From Aliarcobacter cibarius (GTDB lineage: Bacteria > Campylobacterota > Campylobacteria > Campylobacterales > Arcobacteraceae): a stretch of DNA of 64,000 nt. Made by a program: the position numbers and the translations under genes. The stretch is from contig NZ_CP054051.1 of assembly GCF_013372265.1 (NCBI RefSeq), positions 2,194,596-2,258,595 on the forward strand. The letters are read 5' to 3'. This document shows, piece after piece, positions 53,839 to 63,618 of this stretch (within the stretch, counting starts at the first letter, position 1; each line of letters opens with the position of its first letter). Below the pieces are notes generated by a model. It was not told where the DNA came from and searched no databases. It was given only the letters and a program-made list of their open reading frames with translations.

Positions 53839-56800
53839 TATAATAATTTGCCTCTTTGTTGTGAACAACAATTGCACAAGTTGTTTGCTCTGGGTGCATT
53901 TGGAATGTTTCACTAAGTTCTATTCCAAACTCTTCAGGATTAAGTAAATCAAAAATATCTCTATTTTGTGATAAATCTGGACAAGCAGCGTAACCAGGAG
54001 AATATCTACATCCAACATATTGCTTCATTTGAACATCACTTAATTTATGCCCCTCTTTTGGAACTATATTCCAGTCAAGTCTTATTTGTTTGTGTAATAC
54101 CTCAGCTAATGCCTCAGCTAATTCAACTCCAAGACCATGAACTTGATAATATTTCGTAAATTCACCTTTATTATAAAACTCTCTCTCATAATCAGTAATT
54201 TTTAGCCCTGCACTTGCAAGTGTAAATCCAACAACATCTAATCTATCATTTGCAAAGAAATCAGCTAAACATCTAAATGGTTTTCTTCTTTGTCTTGGAA
54301 ATTCCATAACTTTTATAGCCTCTTCTAAAGGTGGTACTCTTTTTGCCTCTTCAAGATTGTTAAAAAGATATTTTTTATCAAAAATATATAATTTATTATC
54401 ATGAGATATACAAGGATAATATTCATAAATAGCTATTGGTTCAAATATATTTTTTGAAATCAATTCATCTTTTAAAGAATAATATAATGGTTCAACAATA
54501 TCTTTTTCATATTTCATAAATGCTTCAGGTGTTTGTTTACCTCTTTTATATCCCCATCTTTGTCTAAATAAAACTCTATGGTTAATCCAAGAGAATATTA
54601 AATCCTTATCTAACGCATCACCTTTTTTAGCCACCCTATTCCAATATGGAGGAACGACAAAATCTCTTTTTGGCATTTGTATCTCTTCATAAGGAGGAAT
54701 TTCTACTACTTCTTTTTCTATTTTGTCACTTGTATCAACTATTTCTATTAAATCTGCTGCTAGTTTTGTATTGTAGCTATCACCTTTTTCAATTCTTTGC
54801 ATAGCAACTACACCATCAAAAGCATCTCTACAGTAAAATATCGGTCCATCATAAATAGTTCTACAATAATCATCAACGAAATTTTTTGTTAACGCTGCAC
54901 CACCAAGAAGTACAGGAATTTTAAGCCCTAATTTTTGCATCTCTTCTAGATTTTCTTTCATAACAGCAGTACTTTTAACAAGTAGTCCACTCATTCCAAT
55001 AGCATCTGCATTATGCTCTTTAGCCGCTTCTAGAAACTGATTTAAATCTGCTTTTATTCCAATATTTACTATTTTAAATCCATTATTACTTAAAATAATA
55101 TCAACTAAATTTTTACCAACATCGTGAACATCACCTTTTACAGTTCCTATAACCATAGTTGTTTCACTACTTTTTTCTTGTTTTGGAAGATAAGGATTTA
55201 AAGCATCAACTGTTGTTTTCATAGTTTCAGCACTTTGAAGTACAAAAGGAAGTTGCATTTGACCACTTCCAAATAATTCTCCAATTACTTTCATTCCATC
55301 AATTAACCACTCATTTACAATAATCTCTGGTGCAACTACATCTTTTAATTCCATAACTAAAGGTATCATTCTTTCTTTATCACCATCTAATAAAAGTTTT
55401 TTAACTTTATCTATTGGTTCTAACTTTTGATACTCTTCATCACTTTGTTCATCTTGTGACTCAACATTTGAAAAGTGCTCTATAAACTTAAATAATGGGT
55501 CACCATCTTCTTGATTGTTAAAAATTAAATCATCACAAGCTTTTTTATCTTCTGGACTTATTTTATTTAGTGGAATAATATGTTTAACATTTACAATAGC
55601 AGTTGTTAAACCTGCTTTTACACAGTGGTCAAGATATATTGAATTTAAGTAAATTCTTGCATTTGCAGCTAAACCAAATGAAATATTTGACAATCCTAAT
55701 GTAGTTCCAACTTCTGGATGTCGTAACTGAAACTCTCTAATTGCTTCCAGTGTATCAATTCCTGCAGTTCTATACTCATCATCTCCTGAACCAATAGTAA
55801 ATGTAAGCATATCAAAAACTAAATCTGCGGGATCAAATCCATGTCTATTTACACATAAATCATAAATTCTTTCTGCAACTTCAAGTTTTCTCTCAACAGT
55901 TTTTGCCATTCCAATTTCGTCAATTACAAGACAAACTAAGGCTGCTCCAAATTTTTTTGCTAAAGAACAAACTGCATCAAATTTTTCTTCACCATCTTCA
56001 AGGTTAACAGAATTTATTATACATCTTCCACCAATTTGTTTTAAAGCAGCTTCAAGTGCTTTTATTTGCGTTGAATCTGGCATTAATGGTAATGAAATTT
56101 TTTGTGAATATAAAGATACAACTTTATCCATATCTCCAGTTTCATCACGTCCAGCAAATCCAACACTTACATCTATAACATGTGCTCCAGCACGAACCTG
56201 CTGTTGAGCAACACTTAGTGTTCCTTCATAATCATTTGCTTTTAAAAGTTCTCTAAAAGCCTTACTTCCTGTTGCATTACTTCTCTCACCAATTAGAAGT
56301 GGAGCTAGCTCTTGTTTTAAAGGAACTATATTAAATAATGAAGCCAAAGATGCTTTTAAATATCCACTAGGTTTTTTTGGAATCATTCCTTTTACAGCAT
56401 TACTCAAAGCATTAATGTGTTCTGGTGTAGTTCCACAACATCCACCTAAAAATGAAACTCCATTTATTTCTAAAAAACCTTTTTGTAAAGTAGTAAATTC
56501 ATCTGGCCCCATAGGATAATAACTCTTACCTCCCCTATTTTGAGGAAGTCCAGCATTTGCATGAACAGATATAGGAAACCTTGACACTTCACTTAATGCT
56601 TTTACGTGTTTTTGAACTTGAAGAGGTCCCGTACCACAGTTAAATCCTAAAGATAAAATATTAAATGGTTTTAAAATTGCTGCTATTGTTTGAGCATCTG
56701 TTCCTATTAGCATTGTTCCATTTAACTCAATCGTTACTGAAACCATGATTGGAATTTGTGGTGCCACATCATTTAATGCATGAAGCCCTGCTTTTATCTG

Positions 56801-57304
56801 TAGAGGATCTTGACAAGTTTCAAGTAAAAATATATCTGTTCCACCATCAGCCAAACCTCTAGCCATAGTTTTATAGCCTTCATACATTTCGTCATAAGTT
56901 ATATGACCTAAAGATGGAAGTTTTGTTCCAGGACCAATTGATGCTAAAACAAATTTTGGATTATCTTCACTACTATATTTAGCTATTGCATTTTTTGCAC
57001 TTTGCGCACCTAATTTTGATAATTCATAACTTAAATGCCCTATTCCATACTCATCTAAAACCCATGGCATTGAACCAAAAGTATTTGTACTTACTAAATT
57101 TGCTCCTGCCTTTGCATAATTTTCATAAATCTCTTCAAGAATTTCTGGCGCAGTTAGATTCAAAAGTTCATTACAACCTTCTAAATCTTTTTCTTCATAC
57201 TGCCAAAACTCTTTTTTTATTTCTCTTGATTGAAGCTGTGTTCCCATAGCTCCATCTATTATTAAAACTCTTTTTTCTATTAAATTTTTTATTGTTTCTA
57301 ACAT
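53831..57304 (-). CDS. metH: cobalamin-dependent methionine synthase
   Basis: 1157 residues, full modular length. The homocysteine domain (IDGAMGTQLQSREI; zinc Cys in FNCGTG and GGCCGTTPEH) is followed by the methyl-tetrahydrofolate domain (GERSNATGSKAFRELL). The cobalamin module carries the base-off His in DVHDVGKNLVD near residue 730 and SGLLVKSTAVM. The SAM-binding activation domain ends with QTTCAIVVH and contains CRYSPGYAACPDL. It methylates homocysteine with B12. No riboswitch was recognised upstream. Confidence 0.96.
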   Translation of the reverse strand: MLETIKNLIEKRVLIIDGAMGTQLQSREIKKEFWQYEEKDLEGCNELLNLTAPEILEEIYENYAKAGANLVSTNTFGSMPWVLDEYGIGHLSYELSKLGAQSAKNAIAKYSSEDNPKFVLASIGPGTKLPSLGHITYDEMYEGYKTMARGLADGGTDIFLLETCQDPLQIKAGLHALNDVAPQIPIMVSVTIELNGTMLIGTDAQTIAAILKPFNILSLGFNCGTGPLQVQKHVKALSEVSRFPISVHANAGLPQNRGGKSYYPMGPDEFTTLQKGFLEINGVSFLGGCCGTTPEHINALSNAVKGMIPKKPSGYLKASLASLFNIVPLKQELAPLLIGERSNATGSKAFRELLKANDYEGTLSVAQQQVRAGAHVIDVSVGFAGRDETGDMDKVVSLYSQKISLPLMPDSTQIKALEAALKQIGGRCIINSVNLEDGEEKFDAVCSLAKKFGAALVCLVIDEIGMAKTVERKLEVAERIYDLCVNRHGFDPADLVFDMLTFTIGSGDDEYRTAGIDTLEAIREFQLRHPEVGTTLGLSNISFGLAANARIYLNSIYLDHCVKAGLTTAIVNVKHIIPLNKISPEDKKACDDLIFNNQEDGDPLFKFIEHFSNVESQDEQSDEEYQKLEPIDKVKKLLLDGDKERMIPLVMELKDVVAPEIIVNEWLIDGMKVIGELFGSGQMQLPFVLQSAETMKTTVDALNPYLPKQEKSSETTMVIGTVKGDVHDVGKNLVDIILSNNGFKIVNIGIKADLNQFLEAAKEHNADAIGMSGLLVKSTAVMKENLEEMQKLGLKIPVLLGGAALTKNFVDDYCRTIYDGPIFYCRDAFDGVVAMQRIEKGDSYNTKLAADLIEIVDTSDKIEKEVVEIPPYEEIQMPKRDFVVPPYWNRVAKKGDALDKDLIFSWINHRVLFRQRWGYKRGKQTPEAFMKYEKDIVEPLYYSLKDELISKNIFEPIAIYEYYPCISHDNKLYIFDKKYLFNNLEEAKRVPPLEEAIKVMEFPRQRRKPFRCLADFFANDRLDVVGFTLASAGLKITDYEREFYNKGEFTKYYQVHGLGVELAEALAEVLHKQIRLDWNIVPKEGHKLSDVQMKQYVGCRYSPGYAACPDLSQNRDIFDLLNPEEFGIELSETFQMHPEQTTCAIVVHNKEANYYNV

Positions 57305-57383
57305 TAATTCTCTGCTTTAGTTATAATTTTTACATCTATAATTTATTAATAGTATATTTAAATGGGGGTTAAAGTATGTTAAA

Positions 57384-57983
57384 TCAATTTTTTTGAATAA
57401 CAACTCTAATAACACTAGCTTCACCTTGATGCCCTATTCCTTCATCTAAAATTGTTATCTCTTCTGTAATCTTTTTTCTACATAATTTAAAATAGTTTTC
57501 AAAATCCTCTTTTGTATAAAGTAAATCTATATCTTTTGGTCCACCACTATTATAATTTAATTGATTTATTGAAAAAAATTCTGCAGCAAAGTAACCACCT
57601 GAATTTAAAGAATTTTCAATTTTTCTAAATAATTTTTCTCTTTCATTTTTATGCATATGCAAATACGAAGCAACTATAACATCATATTTTTCATCTGTTT
57701 TCCAATAATTTAAATCCATACAAACTGTTTTTATATTTAAATTCTCATTTTTCGACCATTTTTCAAGTTTTTCTAAACCTAAATTTGATGTATCAATAGC
57801 AGTTACATCTAAACCATTTTTTGCAAAAAATATCGCATTTCTTCCCTCCCCTTCACCTAAACAAAGAAGTTTTTGATAATCTTTAAATAATTCTAAGTTT
57901 GATGCTAAAAATTTATTAGGATTTGTACCATAAAAGAAATCTTGATTTGAAAATTTATTATTCCAAAATTGTTGTTGAGTCAT
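57384..57983 (-). CDS. class I SAM-dependent methyltransferase (TehB-like)
   Basis: 199 residues from the ATG at 57983, which has AAGGAG seven bases before it. FWNNKFSNQDFFYGTNPN at the start, motif I LCLGEGEGRNAIFFAKNG, then AIDTSN and DVIVASYLHMH are typical of the TehB/thiopurine-like group. The substrate is unknown. It is divergent from the znu operon and two operator-like palindromes lie between them, so it may share zinc-linked control. Confidence 0.75.
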   Translation of the reverse strand: MTQQQFWNNKFSNQDFFYGTNPNKFLASNLELFKDYQKLLCLGEGEGRNAIFFAKNGLDVTAIDTSNLGLEKLEKWSKNENLNIKTVCMDLNYWKTDEKYDVIVASYLHMHKNEREKLFRKIENSLNSGGYFAAEFFSINQLNYNSGGPKDIDLLYTKEDFENYFKLCRKKITEEITILDEGIGHQGEASVIRVVIQKN

Positions 57984-58027
57984 ATTCAATCTCCTTATTT
58001 ATTAATTTATTATACTATTTTTTTACT

Positions 58028-58048
58028 AAATGCAACTAAGTTGCATTT
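58028..58048. promoter_or_regulatory. operator-like palindrome upstream of znuA, site 1
   Basis: AAATGCAACT, one base, then AGTTGCATTT: perfect 21-bp dyad. It lies about 45 bp from the methyltransferase start and 65 bp from the znuA start. Likely a Fur/Zur-family site. Confidence 0.65.
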
Positions 58049-58072
58049 AAACTTCTCTAATTTATAATTTCG

Positions 58073-58093
58073 AAATGCGACTTAGTTGCAAAA
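58073..58093. promoter_or_regulatory. operator-like palindrome upstream of znuA, site 2
   Basis: AAATGCGACT, one base, then AGTTGCAAAA: an imperfect copy of site 1, 45 bp further on and 19 bp before the znuA ATG. Two sites suggest tight control. Confidence 0.65.
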
Positions 58094-58112
58094 TATTACA
58101 AAGGATATAAAA

Positions 58113-59021
58113 ATGATTAAAAAAACACTAATCTCAACACTTTTACTACTAGGAACAAATGCTTTATCAAACATTAATGTAACAACTACAATTTATCCAC
58201 TATATAATATTGCCAAAGAGGTAGGAACAGATAAAATTAAATTGAATAATCTTATTCCATTTGGTATAGAAGCACATGGTTTTGATCCAATAGCTAAAGA
58301 TATGACCATACTATCTAAAACTGATTTATTAATTTCAAGTGGTGATTTAATGGAGCCTTGGAAAAATAAAATAGTTTCATCTTTAAAAATAGAAAATAAA
58401 GTATTTGATATGAGTAAACATGTAAAACTAATAGAAATAGAAGAAAAAAATCATAATGAGCATGACCATGAAAAAGACCACAATCACAATTCAAATATTG
58501 ATCCACACTATTGGGTTAGTTTAAATAATTACATTTTAATGACAAAAGTTATAACTCAACTTTTTATTGAAAAAGACCCAGTAAATAAAGATATTTACAA
58601 AGAAAACTCTGATAAATATCTACAAAAAATTGAAGCCTTAAAAATAAAATATGATACAAGTTTAAACAGTTGTAAGAATAAAAAAATCTTAGTAAATCAT
58701 AATGCTTTTGGATACTTTGCAGATGAATATGATGTAAAACAATATAGTATTTCAGGGCTTACACCAGAAAGTAAACCTTCTGCTAAAGTTGTAAGCGAAC
58801 TTATAGACTTAGTAAAAAATGAAAAAATAAATACTGTTTTTTTTGAAGAGTTTGCAAGTCCAAAAGTTGCACAAACAATTGCAAAAGCAGCAAATGTAAA
58901 AATAGATACATTAAGACCAGCTGAAAATATTTCTAAAATAGAAAATGAAAAAGGATATGGTTACCTTGAAATTATGGAAGATAATTTAGAAAAATTAAAG
59001 TTTGCTATGGATTGTAAATAA
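58113..59021 (+). CDS. znuA: zinc ABC transporter substrate-binding protein
   Basis: About 302 residues from the ATG at 58113, which has AAAGGAT upstream; an in-frame TTG nine codons earlier overlaps the operator. Signal KKTLISTLLLLGTNALS, cluster A-I pattern with metal His in GIEAHGFDP, a His/Asp-rich loop (NEHDHEKDHNHNSNIDPHYW) typical for zinc carriers, and FFEEFASPKVAQTIAKAA. It delivers Zn to ZnuBC. First gene of the operon. Confidence 0.88.
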   Translation: MIKKTLISTLLLLGTNALSNINVTTTIYPLYNIAKEVGTDKIKLNNLIPFGIEAHGFDPIAKDMTILSKTDLLISSGDLMEPWKNKIVSSLKIENKVFDMSKHVKLIEIEEKNHNEHDHEKDHNHNSNIDPHYWVSLNNYILMTKVITQLFIEKDPVNKDIYKENSDKYLQKIEALKIKYDTSLNSCKNKKILVNHNAFGYFADEYDVKQYSISGLTPESKPSAKVVSELIDLVKNEKINTVFFEEFASPKVAQTIAKAANVKIDTLRPAENISKIENEKGYGYLEIMEDNLEKLKFAMDCK

Positions 59022-59024
59022 GCT

Positions 59025-59657
59025 ATGAATAAAAAACTTATAGAAATTTGTGATTTAAATTTTGAAAATATTTTGTCAAACATCTCATTAGAAATTTTTG
59101 AAGGTGATTTTATAGCAATAGTTGGTTCAAATGGAGGAGGAAAAACAACTTTTTTAAAACTGCTTTTAAATATATTAAAACCAAATAGTGGAGAAATTCA
59201 ATATTTTGAAAATATAAAAAACAAAATGGGGTATGTACCACAAAATGCTACTGCAGTAGATGTAATTTTTCCAGCTACTGTTAAAGAGATTTTAGAAACT
59301 GCTTTTATAACTAACTCTTCAATATTAAAAAAGATTTCAAAAATTGAAAAAGATTATTTAAAATTTTTAATGCAAAATTTTGAAATTACAAATTTAAATT
59401 CAAAACTATTTGCTGAACTATCAGGAGGACAAAAGCAAAGAGTAATGATAGTAAGAGCTCTAGCAAATAAACCAAAGATTCTTTTTCTAGATGAACCAGA
59501 TATGGGGCTTGATAAAATATCTCAATCAAAATTTATAGATAATCTAAACAAAATAAATAAAGAAAATAAGACATCTATAGTCTTTATAACGCACCACTTA
59601 GGAATGATTGAAAAATATATTACAAAAACTTTTTGCATAAATGGGATTTTAAAATAA
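59025..59657 (+). CDS. znuC: zinc ABC transporter ATP-binding protein
   Basis: 210 residues. Walker A GSNGGGKTT, signature LSGGQKQR, Walker B ILFLDEPDMGLD, His in ITHHLG. Three bp after znuA; its stop overlaps the next start (TAATG). Confidence 0.88.
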   Translation: MNKKLIEICDLNFENILSNISLEIFEGDFIAIVGSNGGGKTTFLKLLLNILKPNSGEIQYFENIKNKMGYVPQNATAVDVIFPATVKEILETAFITNSSILKKISKIEKDYLKFLMQNFEITNLNSKLFAELSGGQKQRVMIVRALANKPKILFLDEPDMGLDKISQSKFIDNLNKINKENKTSIVFITHHLGMIEKYITKTFCINGILK

Positions 59658-60457
59658 TGGAAATTTTTCAATATGAATTTATGATTAATGCTTTTATAGC
59701 AGGTATTTCAATAGCTATATTAACCTCAACTCTTAGTCTTTTTGTAGTTGTAAAAAGATATGCAATGTTATCAGATGCTTTAGCACATATCTCTTTATTA
59801 GGAGTTGCTATTGGATTTTTATTTCAAATTTCAACCATATTTACAACAATTATAATCTCAATTATTGCTTCAATAATGATTGAATATTTAAGAAGTTATA
59901 AAAAACTATATTCTGATTCTATGCTATCAATATTTTTATCTTCTGCACTTGCATTTTCGGTTATTATTGTTTCATTATCAAACTCTTTTAATACATCTTT
60001 ATTTGATTATCTTTTTGGCTCAATTGTTGCTATTACACACGAAGATATTTTAACAATTTTAATATTTTTTATATTAACTCTTATATTTATGATTATCCAT
60101 TATAAAAAACTTTTTCTTATCTGTTTTAATGAAGAGTTAGCAATATCTGCTGGAATAAATGTAAGATTAATAAATCTAATATTTACTGCTTTAATTGGGG
60201 CTTTAGTTGCAATTTCAATTAAGATAATTGGGGCATTACTTATTGGAGCAATTATGATAATTCCTGTTGTTAGCGCTCTTTGTTTAAAAAAAGGATTTAA
60301 AATAACTTGGATTCTATCAACTTTATTTGCTATTTTAGGTGTAGTGATAGGATTATTTTTATCTTTTTATATCTCAATTCCAAGTGGGGCAACAATTGTT
60401 ATCGTTTTACTTTCAATATTTATTTTAACACTTATTTTTTCTACAAGAAGTAGGTGA
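59657..60457 (+). CDS. znuB: zinc ABC transporter permease
   Basis: About 266 residues from the ATG at 59657, which overlaps the znuC stop. Seven to nine membrane helices. ABC-3 family marks: FVVVKRYAMLSDALAHISLLGVA (in parts: RYAMLSDALAHISL), and IKIIGALLIGAIMIIPVVSA. Forms the zinc channel with ZnuC. Confidence 0.88.
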   Translation: MEIFQYEFMINAFIAGISIAILTSTLSLFVVVKRYAMLSDALAHISLLGVAIGFLFQISTIFTTIIISIIASIMIEYLRSYKKLYSDSMLSIFLSSALAFSVIIVSLSNSFNTSLFDYLFGSIVAITHEDILTILIFFILTLIFMIIHYKKLFLICFNEELAISAGINVRLINLIFTALIGALVAISIKIIGALLIGAIMIIPVVSALCLKKGFKITWILSTLFAILGVVIGLFLSFYISIPSGATIVIVLLSIFILTLIFSTRSR

Positions 60458-60467
60458 CGCTACTTCT
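60446..60467. terminator. bidirectional terminator after znuB
   Basis: AGAAGTAG and CTACTTCT around a 6-base loop, then TTTT. The znuB stop and the end of the convergent lipoprotein gene lie inside it. Confidence 0.65.
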
Positions 60468-61059
60468 TTTCTATATCTTTTATACTACAATCTGTTGTTA
60501 CCTTATCAATTAAAGTTATGTACCAACTATTTTCTATATAAGATAGATAAAGTACAATATTATTTGTAATAATTAATTTGTAGCTATTTTTTAAAATATT
60601 TTTTCTATCTTCAGCAATAGATAATTTATCTGATAAATTTTCAAAATTCTTTACTAAAAAAACTCCATCTTTTTCCCAACCATAAAGTGAATCATTCTCT
60701 GAAGCACAATTAAATTTTATTTCGTCAAACAAAATAATATTTGAAGCTATATAATCATCAATTTCTTCAATCTTTGTATCATATTTTAAAGTTATATTTT
60801 CATTTTCATCATCGACAAAAATTTCATATAACCCAAAATTTTTATTTATATATGAATCATTTATTAATGTTAAGTTTGAACTTTGTATTAAAGATAAAAG
60901 ATTATTAACTCTATTAATTAATTCATTGTATTTTTTATCTTCAATCTCTTTATCTTTTAAAACTTTAGCCTTATTTTCTTCAATTTTTAGTTGTTCACTG
61001 TTTCTTACACATGAGCTAAATAAAATAGTAATTAACATTAAAAAAATAATATTTCTCAT
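60460..61059 (-). CDS. lipoprotein of unknown function
   Basis: 199 residues. Signal with lipobox LFSSC (Cys near 17), then a charged helical stretch (EENKAKVLKDKEIEDKKYNE) and a mixed domain with a Cys pair (KFNCAS ... TTDCSI) that could form a disulfide. No family recognised. Convergent with znuB. Confidence 0.7.
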   Translation of the reverse strand: MRNIIFLMLITILFSSCVRNSEQLKIEENKAKVLKDKEIEDKKYNELINRVNNLLSLIQSSNLTLINDSYINKNFGLYEIFVDDENENITLKYDTKIEEIDDYIASNIILFDEIKFNCASENDSLYGWEKDGVFLVKNFENLSDKLSIAEDRKNILKNSYKLIITNNIVLYLSYIENSWYITLIDKVTTDCSIKDIEKK

Positions 61060-61174
61060 TTTTTATTATCCTCTATTTTTATTTTTATAATACAAATTTT
61101 TATCTTAAACTCTATTTTTAATTATCTTTAGGTAAAATGTTTATTATTAATTTTTAAATACAGGAAATAATAGA

Positions 61175-62095
61175 ATGACTGAATCAAAATATATATGGAT
61201 GGATGGAGAGTTCACTCCATGGCAAGATGCAAAAGTTCACGTATTAAGCCATACTTTGCATTATGGAAATGGTGCTATTGAAGGTACAAAAGCTTATAAA
61301 ACTGTAGATGGAAGATGTGCAATATTTAAATTAAATGAGCATACTCAAAGACTTTTAAATTCTTCTAAAATGACGTTAATGAATGTTCCTTTTTCACTAG
61401 AAGAGTTAAATAATGCTCAAGTTGAATTACTACAAAAAAATGAATTAACAAATGGTGCTTACATCAGACCACTAGTATATTTAGGATATGGAGTAATGGG
61501 ACTTTATCATAAAGATGCACCTGTAAAAGTTTCTATTTCTGCATGGGAATGGGGTGCGTATCTTGGAGAAGAGGGGCTTAAAAAAGGTGTTAGAGTTAAA
61601 ATATCATCATTTACAAGAACTCCAAATACTTCAGGTATGGGAAAAGCAAAATCAGTTGCAAACTATATGAACTCTCAAATGGCAAAATATGAAGCTGTTG
61701 AAGCAGGTTATGATGAAGCTTTATTAAGAGATGATCAGGGATACATTGCTGAAGCTTCTGGAGCTTGTTTCTTTATTGTTAAAGATGGAAAACTTATATC
61801 TCCTCCAAATGACAACTCTTTAGAGTCTATTACTCAAGCAACAGCTATTCAATTAGCAAATGACATGGGAATAGAAGTTGTTAGAAGAAGAATAACTAGA
61901 GAGGAAATTTACGTAGCAGATGAAGCTTTCTTTACAGGAACAGCAGCTGAAATCACTCCAATTAGAGAAGTTGATGCTAGAATTATTGGCGCTGGTTGTA
62001 GAGGACCAATTACAGAAAAAATCCAGTCTGCATATTTTGATGTAGTTACAGGTAAAAATCCTAAATATACTAAGTATTTAACATATATTAACTAA
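61175..62095 (+). CDS. ilvE: branched-chain amino acid aminotransferase
   Basis: 306 residues, normal length. Starts YIWMDGEFTPWQDAKVHVL; HYGNGAIEGTKAY, the PLP-binding Lys region GMGKAKSVANYMNSQ, EAGYDEALLRDDQGYIAEA and FFTGTAAEITPI are class IV aminotransferase signatures. It makes leucine, isoleucine and valine from their keto acids with glutamate. Stand-alone gene with AGGAAA ribosome site. Confidence 0.94.
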   Translation: MTESKYIWMDGEFTPWQDAKVHVLSHTLHYGNGAIEGTKAYKTVDGRCAIFKLNEHTQRLLNSSKMTLMNVPFSLEELNNAQVELLQKNELTNGAYIRPLVYLGYGVMGLYHKDAPVKVSISAWEWGAYLGEEGLKKGVRVKISSFTRTPNTSGMGKAKSVANYMNSQMAKYEAVEAGYDEALLRDDQGYIAEASGACFFIVKDGKLISPPNDNSLESITQATAIQLANDMGIEVVRRRITREEIYVADEAFFTGTAAEITPIREVDARIIGAGCRGPITEKIQSAYFDVVTGKNPKYTKYLTYIN

Positions 62096-62134
62096 TTTTT
62101 AGTAGGATTGGTAAAAAATAAAATAAGGAAAGAT

Positions 62135-63211
62135 ATGCCTATAGACAACGATTATTTTAAGAATAGACAACAAAATAATACAAATAAACCAAATGGCGGT
62201 GGGAATTTTCAACCTCCATTTGAAGCTCCAGAGTTTTTCAAAAATTTTGGTAAAAAAGCTGGAATGCTTTATGTGGTAATTATAATTATTGGTGCATTGT
62301 TTTTGTTTAAACCATTTGTTATTATTGAATCAGGACAAGTAGGGATTAAAGCAACAACAGGAAAATATGATAAAGAAGCTTTAAATCCAGGTTTCCATTT
62401 CTATATTCCAGTAATACAAAAAGTTATTGTAGTTGACACAAAAGTTAGACTTTTAACATATATGAACACTCAAACTGTAGGTTCTTTTGACCAAAGTATC
62501 AAAAACAACCCTGCAATTAATGTACTTGATTCAAGAGGTTTACCAATCTCTATTGAATTAACTGTTCAATACAATATCATTGCAAGTGGTGTTCCTGAAA
62601 CAATTGCAACTTGGGGACCATCTTGGGAAGATAAAATTGTAAATCAAGTTGTTGGAGAAGTTGCAAGAAGTGTTCTTGGTGGATACAATGCAGAGGTTCT
62701 TCCAATGAAAAGAAATGAAGTTGCTGAAAGCCTTGATAAATTAATTAAAGAAAAAGTAAAAGAAAGATCTAAAAATGCTGTTATTGTTGAATCAGTACAG
62801 TTAAAAGAGATAGTTCTTCCAGAAAAGATTAAAGAACAAATAGAAAAAGTTCAAATTGCAAATCAAGAAGCTGAAAGAGTAAGATATGAAGTTCAAAGAG
62901 CTAAACAAGAAGCTGAAAAAAGAGCTGCTTTAGCAACTGGAGAAGCAGAAGCTAAAAGAATTGAAGCTCAAGGTAAAGCAGATGCTGTGACAATTGAAGC
63001 TAAAGCTCAATCTGAAGCAAATAAAGTTATCGCGGATTCTTTAACTTCAAATCTATTACAAATGCAACAAATTGAAGTTCAAGGTAAATTTAACGAAGCA
63101 TTAAGAGAAAATAAAGATGCTAAAATTTTCTTAACTCCTGGTGGAGCAACTCCAAATATTTGGGTTGATACAAAAGATAAAAGTAGAGATGCTGTAGTAA
63201 ATCAAAAGTAA
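62135..63211 (+). CDS. SPFH/prohibitin-type membrane protein
   Basis: 358 residues from the ATG at 62135, which has AAGGAAAG in front. An Asn/Gly/Pro-rich start is followed by one membrane helix near residues 44-62 (MLYVVIIIIGALFLF) and an SPFH domain (SGQVGIKATTGKYDKEALNPG ... to about 240, in parts), then a long Ala/Glu-rich coiled coil (AKQEAEKRAALATGEAEAKR) and LTPGGATPNIWVD. HflK/prohibitin-like proteins form membrane rings that organise proteases. Confidence 0.85.
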   Translation: MPIDNDYFKNRQQNNTNKPNGGGNFQPPFEAPEFFKNFGKKAGMLYVVIIIIGALFLFKPFVIIESGQVGIKATTGKYDKEALNPGFHFYIPVIQKVIVVDTKVRLLTYMNTQTVGSFDQSIKNNPAINVLDSRGLPISIELTVQYNIIASGVPETIATWGPSWEDKIVNQVVGEVARSVLGGYNAEVLPMKRNEVAESLDKLIKEKVKERSKNAVIVESVQLKEIVLPEKIKEQIEKVQIANQEAERVRYEVQRAKQEAEKRAALATGEAEAKRIEAQGKADAVTIEAKAQSEANKVIADSLTSNLLQMQQIEVQGKFNEALRENKDAKIFLTPGGATPNIWVDTKDKSRDAVVNQK

Positions 63212-63240
63212 TTTGACCTGAAATAGGGAAGGGATTGTTT

Positions 63241-63618
63241 ATGAAAATTTTTTTAATGATTTTTATAATCTTCTCTCCTATTTTTGCAAAAGATATAAAA
63301 TTAGAAAATCAAGAAAAAATAAAATCTCCAAAAGAAACTAAAAAAAATCTGGTAAATTCAAAACAAAAAATAGATGAACCAAAATCTATGGTTTTTAAAG
63401 ATACTCCCATTTTAAATATTTTGGAGATAAAACCTTCATATACAGAAGAAAAATATAATTTAAGTAATAAATATGCTCCTATATTAAAATATAATAATGG
63501 CAATGAAGATTATGATTTAGATTATAAGTTAGGACTTGAATATGAACTTAACGAAGAAACAGGAAAACTTGAAAAAGTAAAATTTGATGTAGAAACAAAA
63601 TTTAAAGGTATAAATTAA
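63241..63618 (+). CDS. small exported protein of unknown function
   Basis: 125 residues from the ATG at 63241; a TTG two codons earlier is the alternative. Signal KIFLMIFIIFSPIFA, then a Lys-rich linker and an acidic C-terminal part (YNNGNEDYDLDYKLGLEYEL). No family recognised. Its stop overlaps the hisI start (TAATG), so it is coupled to it. Confidence 0.6.
   Translation: MKIFLMIFIIFSPIFAKDIKLENQEKIKSPKETKKNLVNSKQKIDEPKSMVFKDTPILNILEIKPSYTEEKYNLSNKYAPILKYNNGNEDYDLDYKLGLEYELNEETGKLEKVKFDVETKFKGIN

Noticed and set aside
57305-57383. Cobalamin or SAM riboswitch upstream of metH
   Set aside because: The gap is only about 80 bp, AT-rich, and shows none of the conserved riboswitch cores.
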